From Diadema setosum (Eukaryota > Echinodermata > Echinoidea > Diadematoida > Diadematidae), in NCBI RefSeq assembly GCF_964275005.1, contig NC_092705.1, positions 12,587,912 through 12,651,911 on the forward strand: a DNA stretch of 64,000 nt. The letters run 5' to 3'. The notes under the pieces are model-generated. The model saw only the letters and a list, made by a program, of their open reading frames with translations, was not told where the DNA came from and searched no databases. The position numbers and the translations under genes were made by a program. Of the stretch, positions 25,291 to 37,688 are shown piece by piece. Every line of letters starts with the position of its first letter. Positions within the stretch are counted from its first letter, which is position 1.

Positions 25291-27279
25291 ATTATTACGA
25301 CTAGTCCTGCTGCTATTGCTAACAATTGCCATCACTGTCACCATTATTATTAACTATCAATTTAATGATCATAATCATTATCAGACACAGATATGTTGTG
25401 GAAATGAGGAAGTCGTATATTAACCTTTGTATAAGGTTAGACTTTTCTCTCTTTTTCTTCCCGTTTTAACGAATATTAATAATCTTAATAATGTCAAGAT
25501 GAGCTGATCATCAACATCATGAAAGAAGTTCGTCCATATAATACTCTGGTAATATATTTGTCTTCCTATCTATATCATCTCTTATGATACAGCCATTGTG
25601 TTGTCAATGCTTTTCATACGAATGTGCTACATCCCACAGTCAAATCTCAGTGCGGTGTTACCGGTCCTATTGGCTCTTTCGACATGTTCTATGTGTCGAA
25701 ATCGACGATTTTTTTTTTTTTTTTTCGTGTCTGCAATTTTCTCGCTCTCAATCATGAATGTTTCCTTCACCTGTCAAATCTACACCCCGGAGCTATATCT
25801 AACAATTCGTCGCTCATTTCGTCTACCGACGCTAAATTGGAGCCTAGAAGCCAACGCCAAGAGAGCAATTTGCTGTTAACTTTACCAGCAACTAATCATC
25901 GAAATGAAAAAGTTGCAGCATGGAACTGCACTAGTACATGGTAGCACTCAGGGCGCTGAAATTCACACTCGATATTCGTCAAATAACGATCGTGACACAG
26001 GAGTTGATTATAGAAGCTTTAAAATGAAAACATATTTTCGTATGACTGCAGAATTGTCGATTTTTTTTCTCTCTCTCTGAAATGTACACAAATGGTTAGA
26101 AAAATCTGAAATGATGTTGTAATAACACGATTTCAGTTGGGTAAAAATACGAAATATTAATTTCAGCTAAAATGCTTCGCGGGGAGTACTAGAATTTCAG
26201 AGCTTACCCGATCTAGGTTGCTACGTGTTGTTTCATATTCGATTACATCGATTAAAATATATCGGGCCAAAGTGGTATCTACTGTTCGCGAGAGTGATTG
26301 CCTGCAGCGTGTTCTGCATGTGATTGGGCTTGGATACGTTTCGATAATCACATAATGGCAGCAAGTTCTATATACACGAGTACCCACTACTAAGCGGGGA
26401 GGGCGCTTCCGGAACAAATGTCGGTAAACTGACTTTTCTTATTTCACTCTTTTGATCTCAAAATACTACAAACCACTCATTATCCCGACAACTTGCGTCA
26501 CCCATCAGACAAGTTTCTTGGGAGAGCCTTTCGATCTATTGCAAGCAAATTCAAAATGGCGGGAGATGAATGAGCCCTTTCGAGTACTATGTTTTACGAG
26601 CTCCTTGCTTTAACACAACCGCGTTTCACGCATGTGTCAAACGATATCGGAAGGAATGGCTTTTGGTTTTGTGGGCGACGGATTTGATGTGGGAACATTT
26701 TGTCATCATGCGCCCCGAGGAATAAGGACATGACATGAATGCTGTTAAAATGTTTGTTTTTTTTTTATGTCAAAAATTCATACGCCATAATGACTTATGA
26801 AAAAGGAAAATGTTTTGTTCCGATCAATAAAGTCAGAAATACAAAAAGCAAGGACATGACGTCATACGCATTGAACAAGTTTTCAAAGACACAGGATTTT
26901 TTTTTTCTGAATTTCCAAGTAAAGCCAATATTTCTCAGTACTATGTATTGAAATCAAAACTGAGCTATAGTTAATTTTTAGGGGGTGTGGCAAGTATGCT
27001 TAGCTAGTTGTATTTAAAGGTGTCTCGAGGGTTCTGCTGCGTAAAAGTTTAGTTGCGATCAATTGCAACTTGGATAAAACGCAAAGTAGCGTTTGATTCT
27101 ACAGAAGACTAACGTTTGATCTTGGGACTTAAAATCGCCCGCTCCCCCCGATCAAACAAACTCTCATCATGAAGTTTAGTAACAATATTGGTAAATCTCC
27201 TGAAGATCGATTTAAATTATAATGTTATCCTTAAGTACAATATCCCATAAACGTTATCTCTTGAACCAATTTTAATGTC
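25291..27279. other. Noncoding stretch, no gene seen
   Basis: Short frames only. A GC-richer patch at 26390-26700 shows no coding support. Confidence 0.55.
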
Positions 27280-27570
27280 GACAAAATTCAGAAATTGCCT
27301 CTCTTTGGTTAAATCCTTTAAGAAGGAACTTAAGACACCCTTGTTTGGCATTTTCATTGGTTATCTGCATTTTTGTCATCTATTTAGAAGGCGGCTTTAG
27401 TTTTCTTCCATATTTGTAAACCTTGAATATTTCTAGATAGCACTAATTGTTGTTATCTTATTTTAGCTATTGATTTTTCTACCATAGTGTCATGAGTATG
27501 AATCATTATGATTTTAACTATGCATTTCTATGTTATGCTTATGATAAAAGTGGTTATTAAAATATGAAAA
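27280..27570 (+). mobile_element. LINE 3' remnant
   Basis: One frame from about 27282 reads KFRNCLSLVKSFKKELKTPL and then FGIF. That is the kind of basic, hydrophobic end seen at the C-terminus of many LINE ORF2 proteins of the CR1/L2 type, and it is followed by an AT-rich 3' region ending in repeated AAAATATGAAAA-like sequence. The upstream reverse transcriptase is absent. Confidence 0.45.
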
Positions 27571-28442
27571 TAGAGGAAATCGTGGACCCATGCCAATACC
27601 AGTAATTCCAGTAATTGTCAAAATTATTGCAATAATCAGCAGCAGCTTAAGGAGCATCATCACCATTGCTATATATTGTCGGCGCTCATTAATTTGTCAA
27701 AATTACGGCACTTTACCAGCTGTTCTGGCAATCAGTTCGTTTACCCTTCTCAGCTACCAATATTTCTAGCACTTATCATTAGTATGGCCTTATTATACAG
27801 AAAGTGATAAGATCTGATTGATGTGACATTTGAGTCACCAACTTTTGAAATGAAATGAAATCTATTTACCAAACAATAATATAATAAACATTATAAGTAT
27901 AGTCAAAATAGTCAATAGTTAAAGAACACTGCTGGTTAAAAAAAAGAAAATAAATAAATAGATAAATAAGAAAAGAACCGGCAATATAGACAACAACACA
28001 GCAAGATAATGTATATGTATAACGTATTTGCAATCCATTATTTACAGAAGCATTTTATACATATTTACAGGTTTTATAGGGGATCATTTGTAAATTATTC
28101 AATAAGAGATATGACTATTCTAACTACATGTATTTGTGTAAAGGGCAGCAAAGGAGAAACCTTACGAAAGCGTGAAATATAAGACATGAAATTCTCTCAA
28201 TGTGAATACAGAGATCAGGTAAATTACTTCACAAAACAGATTGATATGAAAAGATTGAACTAAAGCCTGTTGTTCAATACTATGAAACCACGGAGACAAG
28301 GAGTCTTAGAAACAAACAAACAAACAAACAAACAAGCAAACAAACAAACACATTTGTGAAAATTTTGAACGACTCCTACAGTTATGTCGCCATTGAATGT
28401 GTGGGCCTGTATTATGGAGTAAACGGAAGAGGAGATATGTCG

Positions 28443-28476
28443 GACCAGGGAGGTGGAAGAAAGACCCTCCCTGGTC
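28443..28476. repeat. Short hairpin GACCAGGGAGG
   Basis: GACCAGGGAGG (28443-28453) pairs exactly with CCTCCCTGGTC (28466-28476) around a 12-base loop. A degenerate copy follows at 28613-28632. Confidence 0.8.
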
Positions 28477-28657
28477 GGACCATGCAGCCAGGGGAAATTA
28501 CGGTAATCCTGCACCGCATTTCAAACTGATTGATTCCAAGGCTCCTGTGGTCGCTTGTGCAATATACTCAGACTTGCAGTAATGGCTTTTGGTAATCAAG
28601 GCATTGTCATTACCAGGGGGTCACCTCCCTGTCATTACTGATGATGTATACTCAGAC

Positions 28658-28686
28658 CAGAGAGGTGGAAGGTTTAAACCTCCCTG
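28658..28686. repeat. Short hairpin CAGAGAGGT/ACCTCCCTG
   Basis: Nine-base arms with one mismatch around an 11-base loop, preceded by GACCAG as in the hairpin at 28443. The two lie about 200 bp apart in the same orientation, suggesting a duplicated unit. Confidence 0.65.
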
Positions 28687-30489
28687 CTCATACATTGTTT
28701 TATCATCCGAGCATCGTACATAAGGTACACGGAGGTACACAAAATACGTAGACGAATAAAACAAAATAAATGTCGCAGAGCCCTGTGCAAAGGCTGATCT
28801 TTGGTAAAGCGTGTATCATTATTCAATAATGTGGACATGATCTCAGGAATTTGTGTGCAGAACGACGGGTTTCCTTCCTTCTGCTCTCCGGTGAGAACAC
28901 ACACTGTATTTCATACTCCTGCTCATGTGTATTAACCAAGATTTCACTACATAAATGTAGGAAAGACATACAAATATTCATGTGATTCCAAAGGAATACG
29001 AGAACATTTAAGTATTGCATATATAGAGGGACAAATAAAAATCATACATTATCATTTTCCCCAACATCCTTAGACATCGACCCCAAAACTCGATATGAAG
29101 TTTCTGGCATGGTCGGTAATAGATGAGTGAATGAATTCACGAATGAAGTATAATGAATATGTTAGTGACAGATAAATAGATTAGTCGGTTAATATAGTAT
29201 GTTTAAACAAAGTCAGGTGAACCTGTAATATTGTGCATTTTTACTTTCACTTGACGTATACAGATATCTTCAAGTTATTTCTATTATTACTTTTCTTTTC
29301 CTCCAACCTCTGTATATACAGGTTACAAAATCCATTTTGGTGAAAGTACACAGGTATATCAGAAGATGTCTTCTTGAACTGTTGTTAGAAGATTAATGTC
29401 TGAGCTTTCTTTTATGCACCCTGCTCATCATCGCTAAATTGAAGGACAATTTACCATGCATGTTGTACATTGTCTATCGTTCATATAAGCATATACAGGT
29501 GTACATATTCAATTGATATAGGTGGTGTTTATTAAATAGAATGAATTAAAACTTCAGATATTGTACACTCGTAAATGTATATGTCTAGTCTAAAACTCAC
29601 CGGCTTATGAATGCAGTAGAGCAAGAACTTGCGATTCAAGAGTGTCTCAAAAACAGCAGCAGGACAGCTGATTTTCTTGTTCAGCCAGTAATGAAATGCT
29701 TTCAGAATTATTTACAACTTGGTAGTGCATACCATGCTCATTCTCGCGGGCTTCAGGTAGTATTCTTTATTCGTTACTGCCAATCCTGCAAGTATTCACC
29801 TGTATTAAGCTCTGCCGCACGTGGGTGTGTGTGTATGTGAGCTGTCAATTACACACGAGCAGTAATAAAGGCATGGCAGTCGGAAGTAAACAGATAGCCT
29901 CTTTCAAGATACTAAATTGGTTGAATATTAGCATCTCCAGGGATCGAAACTAGGGATTTTGTTCTATAGTAAATCCATATACTTCATGTACCTGAGTCTC
30001 ATCTCTGTTTCTTTCATTATGACTCTATGTTTGTCTGTCTGTTTGTCTATCAGAATGTCTCTTTGTCTGCTTCCCCTCCCGCTCTTCAAAAGACTTATCA
30101 TAAGTACTCACATTGAAACATCTGAACGCATTGAACGAGACTAACAAGCCGGTCCGTTCTGCACGAGTACACACCCATACAACCCCCTCAACAATGCTTG
30201 TATTTATGGTATGCAAACACAGTTATAGTAACAAAAGATGACGTATTAAGACGTCAGCCTGACGGAATGTCTAGGGCAGTGAAATGCTGTGACTCCTTAT
30301 AGTTTGTTTCCATAACACACAACAAGAAAAAAAAAGACCTTCGAATTCGTTCTTTTATAGTGATTTAACACAATATTTGTTTTCTAAAGATTTTACACGA
30401 GAGACAGTTTCGCGCGTCGAGAACCGCCCTGCAATGACGGCAGCTGAGTGATGACGGTTACATGCTAACGAAATGACAGACGGTTTGCC

Positions 30490-30534
30490 CAAGGAGGTAC
30501 ACCTTCGTTTGCCCCGCCTCCTTGTGAAATCCCG
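30490..30534. repeat. Short hairpin CAAGGAGG/CCTCCTTG
   Basis: Eight-base perfect arms around a 29-base loop. A second small inverted pair, CCCTCCTAAAGCAGGAG, follows at about 30545. Confidence 0.6.
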
Positions 30535-31009
30535 AGAAAGCTGATCCCTCCTAAAGCAGGAGTGTACCCGAGGTAATATAGAATACCATCAATACAGCTG
30601 TTTCGGTCATGTGACTTATACATCATTATAATGATCACCAGGATTCATTTGCCTTGTGCAATAAAGAGTTAGAAAATAAACAACAAAAAAGCAACAAATC
30701 TTTCAATTTGAGAGAACCATTGCCTCTATCGAAGACGTATGAGAACATGCATGGTGTATTTGACACCACGTGTCTTGTCCCAAAGTTATATCTTATCTAT
30801 CGAGCTATCGAGCTATCACAGTGATGACGTCACAATTAGGTGAGTAAGGTTTATTTCCATATGAACATGATTTTCAGTATATTTGTATGTCAATCGATGA
30901 GGACAGGTGTGATGTGATTACATAATCCCATTTGTGTTAAGTATTTGTAATTACAGTAAGTATTTTTTCAAGAAACACTTGAGCGTTTCACAATATACGA
31001 GCATTGCTT

Positions 31010-31200
31010 TTTAAGGTGGACCTCTCAGTTCTCTTTTTCCCTTCTAAACATGACTTAGTATTTTGCCGGTATGTATATATCTCTATTTGTTCATTATCGT
31101 TTCGCACATTCTATGCTTATGATATAATTCCTGATTTATTTTGTGTTCTGTTTTGGTTTAAGAAAAATGAAAATGAAAATATATGAATTGAATTGAATTA
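31010..31200 (+). mobile_element. Probable LINE 3' tail
   Basis: AT-rich segment ending in GAAAATATATGAATTGAATT and further AATTG units, a short repeated 3' tail like those of non-LTR elements. A similar tail in the opposite orientation is near 47430-47460. Confidence 0.35.
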
Positions 31201-31496
31201 ATCCCCTCATCTATCTAACTTAACTATCTAACAGTGCACTCAGTGAAAATGCTTTAAAACTACAATTTCATAATTTTCTAGTTTTACTTCCTATTCTTAT
31301 GACACTTATATCACTCTAATTTCTTGATTTTATTCGCTTTAATAATTGAAATAAACTTAAACATGGATGAGCATTGTTATGCAAGCTTTTCAATCCTTGC
31401 ACTAGGTTGCACATCGTTTGTAGCTGTTCACAATGAAACTATGAATGAACAATCAATGAAATCTTGTTTCCATTGACATAATAAATTGTCCCCGAA

Positions 31497-32126
31497 CTAA
31501 AGGGAATTCCAGTGCGGTTCAAGAGTTAGTCTGAAAAAGAAGGAGTAATATTTTTTTTTTTCTAGCACAACAATGAAAATTTGGTCAAAATCGGATGCGA
31601 AATAGGGGCATACCACATTTTGAAGTTTCACTTTGTATCGTTTTCTTGGAAACAATTCTTGAACAATCCGTATGAATTTTATGCAAATACACGATGTCAT
31701 GACCCCTCACAACTTGCCTTAAATATAGTTTGTACATAAACTTTTGATTCTTCCAGTTTTTCCTTCAAACGCAGTTAGGCCCCAGTCTCAAATTCTGATA
31801 GATCTAACTGATCATTATTCTGAAGTTATTCAACCAGGAATAACATCATGTTTTACATTTCAATGACAGAAACATTGAACTTTCGTCATTTTGTTTTTGA
31901 ATACGATCAATGAAAATTGTGAGGTGATTACATCATCAGTCCACTCATTTGCATATTCATATCAACTGTACGAGATCTGTTCTGCAGAAATTAACGAAAC
32001 TCGAAACTTCACTATTTCATAACTTCCTTAATTTTCATCAAATCATAATCAAATTTTCACTGTTCTACTCATATGATTCTACTTTTTTTTTTAATTGTAC
32101 TAACTTATGACTGGACTGGAAATCTG
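31497..32126. mobile_element. 0.63-kb TTAA-type element, family 3, copy 1
   Basis: Left end CTAAAGGGAATTCCAGTG and right end ACTGGACTGGAAATC match the ends of the element at 47787-48423. Between them the two share many blocks in the same order: CAAAATCGGATGCGAAA-type, CCCTCACAACTTGCC, TTTCAATGACAGAAACATTG, TTTGCATATTCATAT and CATAACTTCCTTA. The right end is cut short by the TA tract at 32134. No coding frame. Confidence 0.85.
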
Positions 32127-32131
32127 GTATC

Positions 32132-32133
<2 letters not shown>

Positions 32134-32193
<60 letters not shown>
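32134..32193. repeat. (TA)n microsatellite
   Basis: Sixty bp of TA directly between the family 3 element and the inverted-repeat-bounded segment that begins at 32194. Confidence 0.97.
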
Positions 32194-32195
<2 letters not shown>

Positions 32196-32834
32196 TGAGA
32201 GTAAAGAACTGAGGCGGTAGACGTAGCTTTTGAATCCTCACAATTTGATTTTACTTCTCGAGCTTTCGGGCCCTGCCCTTTATCAAGACTGAGGACAAAT
32301 CGGACAAAATACAGAACATGGATATTGTATACAAAAAAATAATAATGATGATCAAGAAAATAGTGGAAATAATAACGACAATGATAGAGGCAGAGACAGC
32401 AGAAAATAACAACACTAATAGGAGTGTATACATGCGTCAATCTTACATAATATAACATACATACATACAATCACAAACAAGCATACATATAAGTACGTAC
32501 AAACACGTATAACTAAACATCTGCGCACACACATGTACATATAGATACAATATGTACGCACATAATATACACTGCAAATCTCCCCTTTTCCCTTCCTGTA
32601 TCTGTAAATGCTGTCAAACACACCATTATACACATGTTTCTGATTAAGAATGCTACTTATGCTACTTAGGCTCTCTTCTTCTTTGTGCCTATGTTCAGTT
32701 TATTTACACATACACTCCTCAATTTAATTACCATTATGATTTTTATTAATTGCCGTTATTATGTATAATACCATGGTTGCCTGTCTTCGTATGTGTGTGG
32801 AGATTTACGTCTACCGCCTCTTTTTACTCTCACC
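32194..32834 (-). mobile_element. 641-bp element with inverted ends in TA repeats
   Basis: Left end GGTGAGAGTAAAGAACTGAG then GCGGTAGACGTA; the right end (32803-32834) is its reverse complement with a four-base gap. TA tracts lie beyond both ends. On the minus strand a stretch near 32270-32290 has GATAAAGGGCAGGGCCCGAA then AGCTCGAG, a GC-rich motif reminiscent of Penelope-like element ends; that assignment is inference. The interior is otherwise AT-rich with no intact enzyme. Confidence 0.6.
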
Positions 32835-32898
32835 TACACACTACTAAAATGCGACGGCCCAGGGGTTTAACAACTGAAAACACACCTTTCACACTCAC

Positions 32899-33122
<224 letters not shown>

Positions 33123-33494
33123 TCGTGCGTTGTTGTTTTTTCTTCTCCTTCTGATTTGTTTTCATTTATTTATGATCCAGCAGAGCACGTCCTAATATGG
33201 CCGGCGGTATGAATTCTCAGCGTCACACCAAGAAAATTTGAGGGACATGAATTCATGCATGCATCATCACGTAATGATTGAAGAGCCACGGAATAAAAGG
33301 ATCGTATGAAGGTCACCCGCGGGCACATAGTCATTCACACCACGATAAATCTCCCGCCACCATAGCTGAAGCATCGACCTCATTATGTAGACAGGGAGAC
33401 AAATATATATTTGTGATGGTATTGAGGATGATGGCATTCATGGTCGTGTTGAAGAAGTTGATGAAACTGATAAGAACGACGAATGTGATAATGA

Positions 33495-33606
33495 TGATGA
33501 TGAAGATGATGGATAAAATGATGATGATGATGATGATGGTGGTGTTGGTGGTGGTGGTGGTGATGATGATGATGATGATGATAATGATAATGATGATGAT
33601 GAATAT
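33495..33606. repeat. (GAT)n(GGT)n microsatellite
   Basis: GAT units with an internal GGT block, organised like the tract at 21238-21334. A second short GAT tract follows at about 33834-33895. Confidence 0.94.
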
Positions 33607-33639
33607 AATGATATTTCTCAGGTAATTATTTGGAAATTT

Positions 33640-33832
33640 GGTAATACGAGTTATATTTTGTTAATGGAACTAATTTACACATTAATATTTCTCCTTTGAA
33701 TCATGTACATTGTAATCTGCTTACTGATATTTTATGTGATATTACTGAAAGGAATCTTGATTTATGTATGAAATTGTGTTGGAAGAAAAATAGATAAATC
33801 AATCAAACAAACAAACAAACAAACAAACAAAC
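33640..33832 (+). mobile_element. Probable LINE 3' tail
   Basis: AT-rich 3' region with ATTGTAATCTGCTTACTGAT and TGTGTTGGAAGAAAAATAGA, ending in a pure AAAC tract (about 33803-33831). It looks like a retrotransposon end with a tetranucleotide tail. No protein remains. Confidence 0.35.
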
Positions 33833-34084
33833 AATGATGATGATGATGATGGTGGTGATGAATGTAATGATGATGATAATGATGATGACGATGGTGACGT
33901 GGAATGTCAATGACAATAATAGAGCTCATGATAGATAACAAAGGTAAAAATGGAGATGATCAATAAACACCTTTATGTAGCATTTCAGTGCTTATGAACA
34001 AGCTACCCCTGGACCGATGTCTTGAAGTTCCTCCCGAAGGACTATTATTATAGACAATGGGTGTAGAGTGCCGAGTGATGTTCA

Positions 34085-34400
34085 TTATTCCAATGGTTCT
34101 TTATTCCGAAACACATAGATTCCTTGTACCTAAGTGTTCTTTAATCCGAAAATGAAATAGGATTGTTAATCCGAACATTTTTTTTTTTTTTTTGGGGGGG
34201 GGGGGGGCGTTATTCCGAAGGTTCGTTATTCTGAATGTTTAAAAATCCGAATAAGAAATAAGGTTCATTTTCCCGAAGGTTCGTTATTCCGAAGGTTAGG
34301 CAATCCGAAAAGAAGAAGAAGAAGAAGAAAGTGTGTAGGCCTATACTAATGAAACCTTCAGAATTACGAACCTATGATATCATTTTCGGATTAACGATAC
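34085..34400. repeat. Degenerate tandem repeat of GGTTCGTTATTCCGAA
   Basis: A unit of about 16 bp, GGTTCGTTATTCCGAA, recurs with changes across the region, with the clearest copies near 34095, 34115, 34205, 34225, 34275 and 34290. Inverted forms (TTCGGATTAACGA) occur near 34384. T/G and GAA homopolymer-like runs interrupt it (34180-34207, 34310-34330). Confidence 0.8.
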
Positions 34401-37400
34401 AATAATGCGCTTCTCTCTTTCTTCAGCTTTTCGTAATTGCTCATGCTATGCCGATATCTACAGAGGAATTCATACAGGGCCATATATTATTATCATTCCT
34501 GCAAGAACATGGGCGATCCCGCTCTTATTATTCCACAACAAGCAGCGTTTAGGGCGACCAAAACGAAGATTGACGCCAGAGCAACACGCTGCGCACAGGG
34601 GGCGGTATTTAATAATGGCGTGCAAATTCAGTCAGTTGATGTAATTACGCGGGCTTCGCGCCCTGAAATGAGTTCCTGACGTGCAATGGAGTAGTAACAA
34701 CGGAGGGATTTTTTTTTTCTCTGTTGTGGCGAAAATGCCACATTCGCCGTCACATTCCAATCACTGTGCGTTAATGTGATGTCAAATACTGTTCAAGGAT
34801 GCAATCGCTGTTCCTTCGGTTTTTACAACGCAGCGTTAATTGCGGGTAACTAATGGGAATGGTAATATTGGCAGGAATTGGGGAAAAACCAAATAAAAGA
34901 GCGGTAAATGCAGTCGACCAACATATTCAAATTCTATACATGACTTTTGTCACAGAGACCGCCCCGGCCATGACAGTCAAGAAGCTTGGTCGAGGCTTGA
35001 CTAAGACTTGCCCGACATAGGAACAGCTAAAGCATACAAAGTGATTACAAGACCTATTGAAATACACCTGTACACATGTATAGGGCAGCTGAATGGAATG
35101 AGTTGTAACTTGGTCCTGAGACCATTAATTTGAATGCACCATCCATCAATCTGAATGCGCTAGTAAGCTCTCCTGTTAGTGCCTATAGTGTCGAATCTTG
35201 GGTCCATGATTATTGTTAACCTCTTTTATTGAGTTCCTTTTTGTATTTCTCATCAGTCAAAGTCCATAATTTGCTAGATACATCTGATTCTCGTATTGTC
35301 GTCCATCAGAGTGTTGTATAGGGACATGGATTTCGTCTCACGTACAGCTTATATTCCACTGCTTTTTCTTGCAGTCACGTGAAACCTATTATAGAGACCC
35401 TTTCTTTAGACCCCTAAAGGGCATTATGTTTCAATGATTACCAAAGTTGACAAATGTGATGCAATGTATCCTTATTGGTAATGCTTCAATGACTTCCGGG
35501 TGATCACAAATTCAAATAATAGACCCGGACTTGTGCCCCGGATTTGTGCCTAATGACGGGTCATATAATAATTCCTATGACTTAAATAAACACACACAGT
35601 CATGCTCTCTAATATACACTTACATAAACTGAATGATGGGTACATAGAGAAATGCTTTATTGTCTAGTAGTAGAAAATTATAGGTTATACGCATTATCTC
35701 ATAATATTATGTGATTGTTCATGGACATAGGTCAGGTTGGGCGTTTGCAAGACTTTGCACAGGCTGTCGAGTCCGCAAACGTAGGTGGCGTTGCTCGGCA
35801 CTGAGTACGGGTGATTGATTGACCACAGCCATGTTTGCATACTTATAAAGTTGTAGGTAGACATTCTGGACTCTCTCGGCTCAAAAGGGAGTTCCCCAGT
35901 TTGTTCCCTGCCCTTCTTGTTCATCTTTGGACCTGTATGTAAACACTTAATGGCGCAAATTCCGATAGCATAGACCTATTCAATTTATTTATAGATATTA
36001 TAGTAACGCACGTATATGAAAATTTATATTGTAAAACATGATTAGTTGGCATCTATTTATTTCAATACATTCAATTATTGATATTTTTATGGAAAATCTC
36101 TTTGTAGTGTTATTTTCATTTTGTGAAAAATGCATAGGTAAGATAAATCATATCATTATTGTCAAGACGGAACAGGCTCTTTGAATACACCCGCACCCCA
36201 CGCTCCTAACATTGCCAGGTGTTCATCATCATGACCGGCGCCACGTTTTCAAAATGGGGGGGGGGGGGGGGGGGAGGGGGGGGGGGGGGAGGGGGGCGCC
36301 ACTTCCGGGTTTCATCAGCTGACAAGCCCCCTCCCCTCCCCCCCGAAAAAAAGGTCTTCAGCGCAAATTAAAGCCCTTACACTTCAAGGTTTCATTCTAT
36401 TTCTAGTGCCAATGGGGGGGGGGGGGGGGGGGGGAGAGCCAGGGTAGAAAAGCATATGAGCATGAACATTAACAGGTATCATAAAAAGCTATTACACACT
36501 TGTTGCTTGTTGTAATTTACATCGAGTAATCAACTCATTGTCTTCATTGAACTTATGTCATATGTTCCTGAAATAAGATGTCCCCATTCTATAAACAAAA
36601 AGAATTTTCAAGATGATGGGTTTGATGTTTATCAATAGGCTATGGTCCCATGCATATCAATATTGTTTCACATTAGTATACAGAGTAAGACATTTGCCCC
36701 GCTGTATGGGATTCTTCTGTAAAATTTGCTGATTAAATCGATGCATCCAGTGGCGGCGATCTGTCATGGAAACGGGGGGGGGGGGGGGAGACACCGAAAA
36801 CCCTTTATAGAGAGAAAATGCAGGAATAATATGTTTAATATTAATGGGGTGTGGGCGGGACCCCCCCCCCCCCCCGCAACTGGATGTAAAAGAACGAAAA
36901 AGTAAGAAACCTAAATATCCATATAGAAAACGTAAATGAATAAATCGTGGTATCTGTCACCCTTTGTTTTGTGTACTACCACGATTGACTACTGTTTACC
37001 GTACTAACTTTATGGACGTGGGGCAAAGGGAGAGGGTGTGTAGCTGTGTACATACTGTAGCTCCCGTATGAGGAGCAGATTTTTATCTCTGCTATACGAT
37101 CATGACGAGCAAAATGACGTTCGTCATTGTTCGTGATGCAATCTCTGATCATTATTGTCAAGTATCACTCACTTGAACACTGACCAGTCACCGATTTGTC
37201 TTTTTTTTTTGGTGTAAACCTAATTTGATATTCGCTCTTAACACTCTCTATAGTCTCCCATTACTCCAAAGAAATCCTAGAGAGGATAATCGCGTTTCTT
37301 TCTTCTTTCAAAGATGATTGCCTCGTGATGGATTATCACGATGTATAATGTTAGAACATGAAATGCTTGTAATTGAGGTAGGCATGACCATGAGAATGCA

Positions 37401-37447
37401 CTGTGATCCGACAGGGTTTTTAGTACGTGTCAAGGCAAAATGATGTA
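34401..37447. other. Noncoding stretch, no gene seen
   Basis: Long G runs at about 36257-36297, 36414-36435 and 36775-36790 and a C run at 36860-36876. Small open frames at 34405-34680 and 35694-35924 show no recognisable domain. Confidence 0.55.
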
Positions 37448-37686
37448 CAGTAGTCTCCCGTTATAACGAAGTCGTCGGAACCGGCCGTTCTCTTTCGTTG
37501 TACATTAGACTCCCGTTATAACGAAGTCATCGGGACCGGGTGTTTTCTTTCGTTATATCGAATCTCGTTATAACCGAACAAAATGAACAAAAGAAATACA
37601 GAGTGGATAATGTTGCGGCCTGAATTTTTACTTCGTTGTAACCGGAATTTCGTGACAACAGTGTTCGTTATAACTGGAGTGCACTG
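37448..37686. mobile_element. Pogo/Tigger-like MITE with TA duplication
   Basis: Starts CAGTAGTCTCCCGTTATAAC and ends with the complement of CAGTGCACTCCAGTTATAAC. TA flanks both ends (37446-37447, 37687-37688). CAGT...CTCC ends plus a TA target site are typical of pogo/Tigger elements in the Tc1/mariner superfamily. The left terminus is repeated about 60 bp further in (from about 37505), an internal near-tandem duplication. At 239 bp it is non-autonomous. Confidence 0.78.
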
Positions 37687-37688
37687 TA

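Larger units (their letters stand above)
27571..31009. other. Noncoding stretch, no gene seen
   Basis: Contains a CAAA tract (about 28313-28350), the short hairpins at 28443, 28658 and 30490, and otherwise AT-rich sequence without supported coding potential. Confidence 0.55.

Noticed and set aside
24950..25423. 157-residue poly-Leu/poly-Tyr frame
   Set aside because: Translation of the CTA/CTG microsatellite.
28313..28350. Regular CAAACAAACAAG array, considered as a CRISPR or regulatory array
   Set aside because: A plain tetranucleotide microsatellite with no spacers.
34405..34680. Two overlapping frames of about 80 residues in a GC-richer patch
   Set aside because: Neither shows a domain, and the patch adjoins the degenerate ATTCCGAA array.
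35694..35924. 76-residue minus-strand frame preceded by an acceptor-like ACATACAG
   Set aside because: Could be an isolated exon, but no family was recognised and no partner exon or donor was found.
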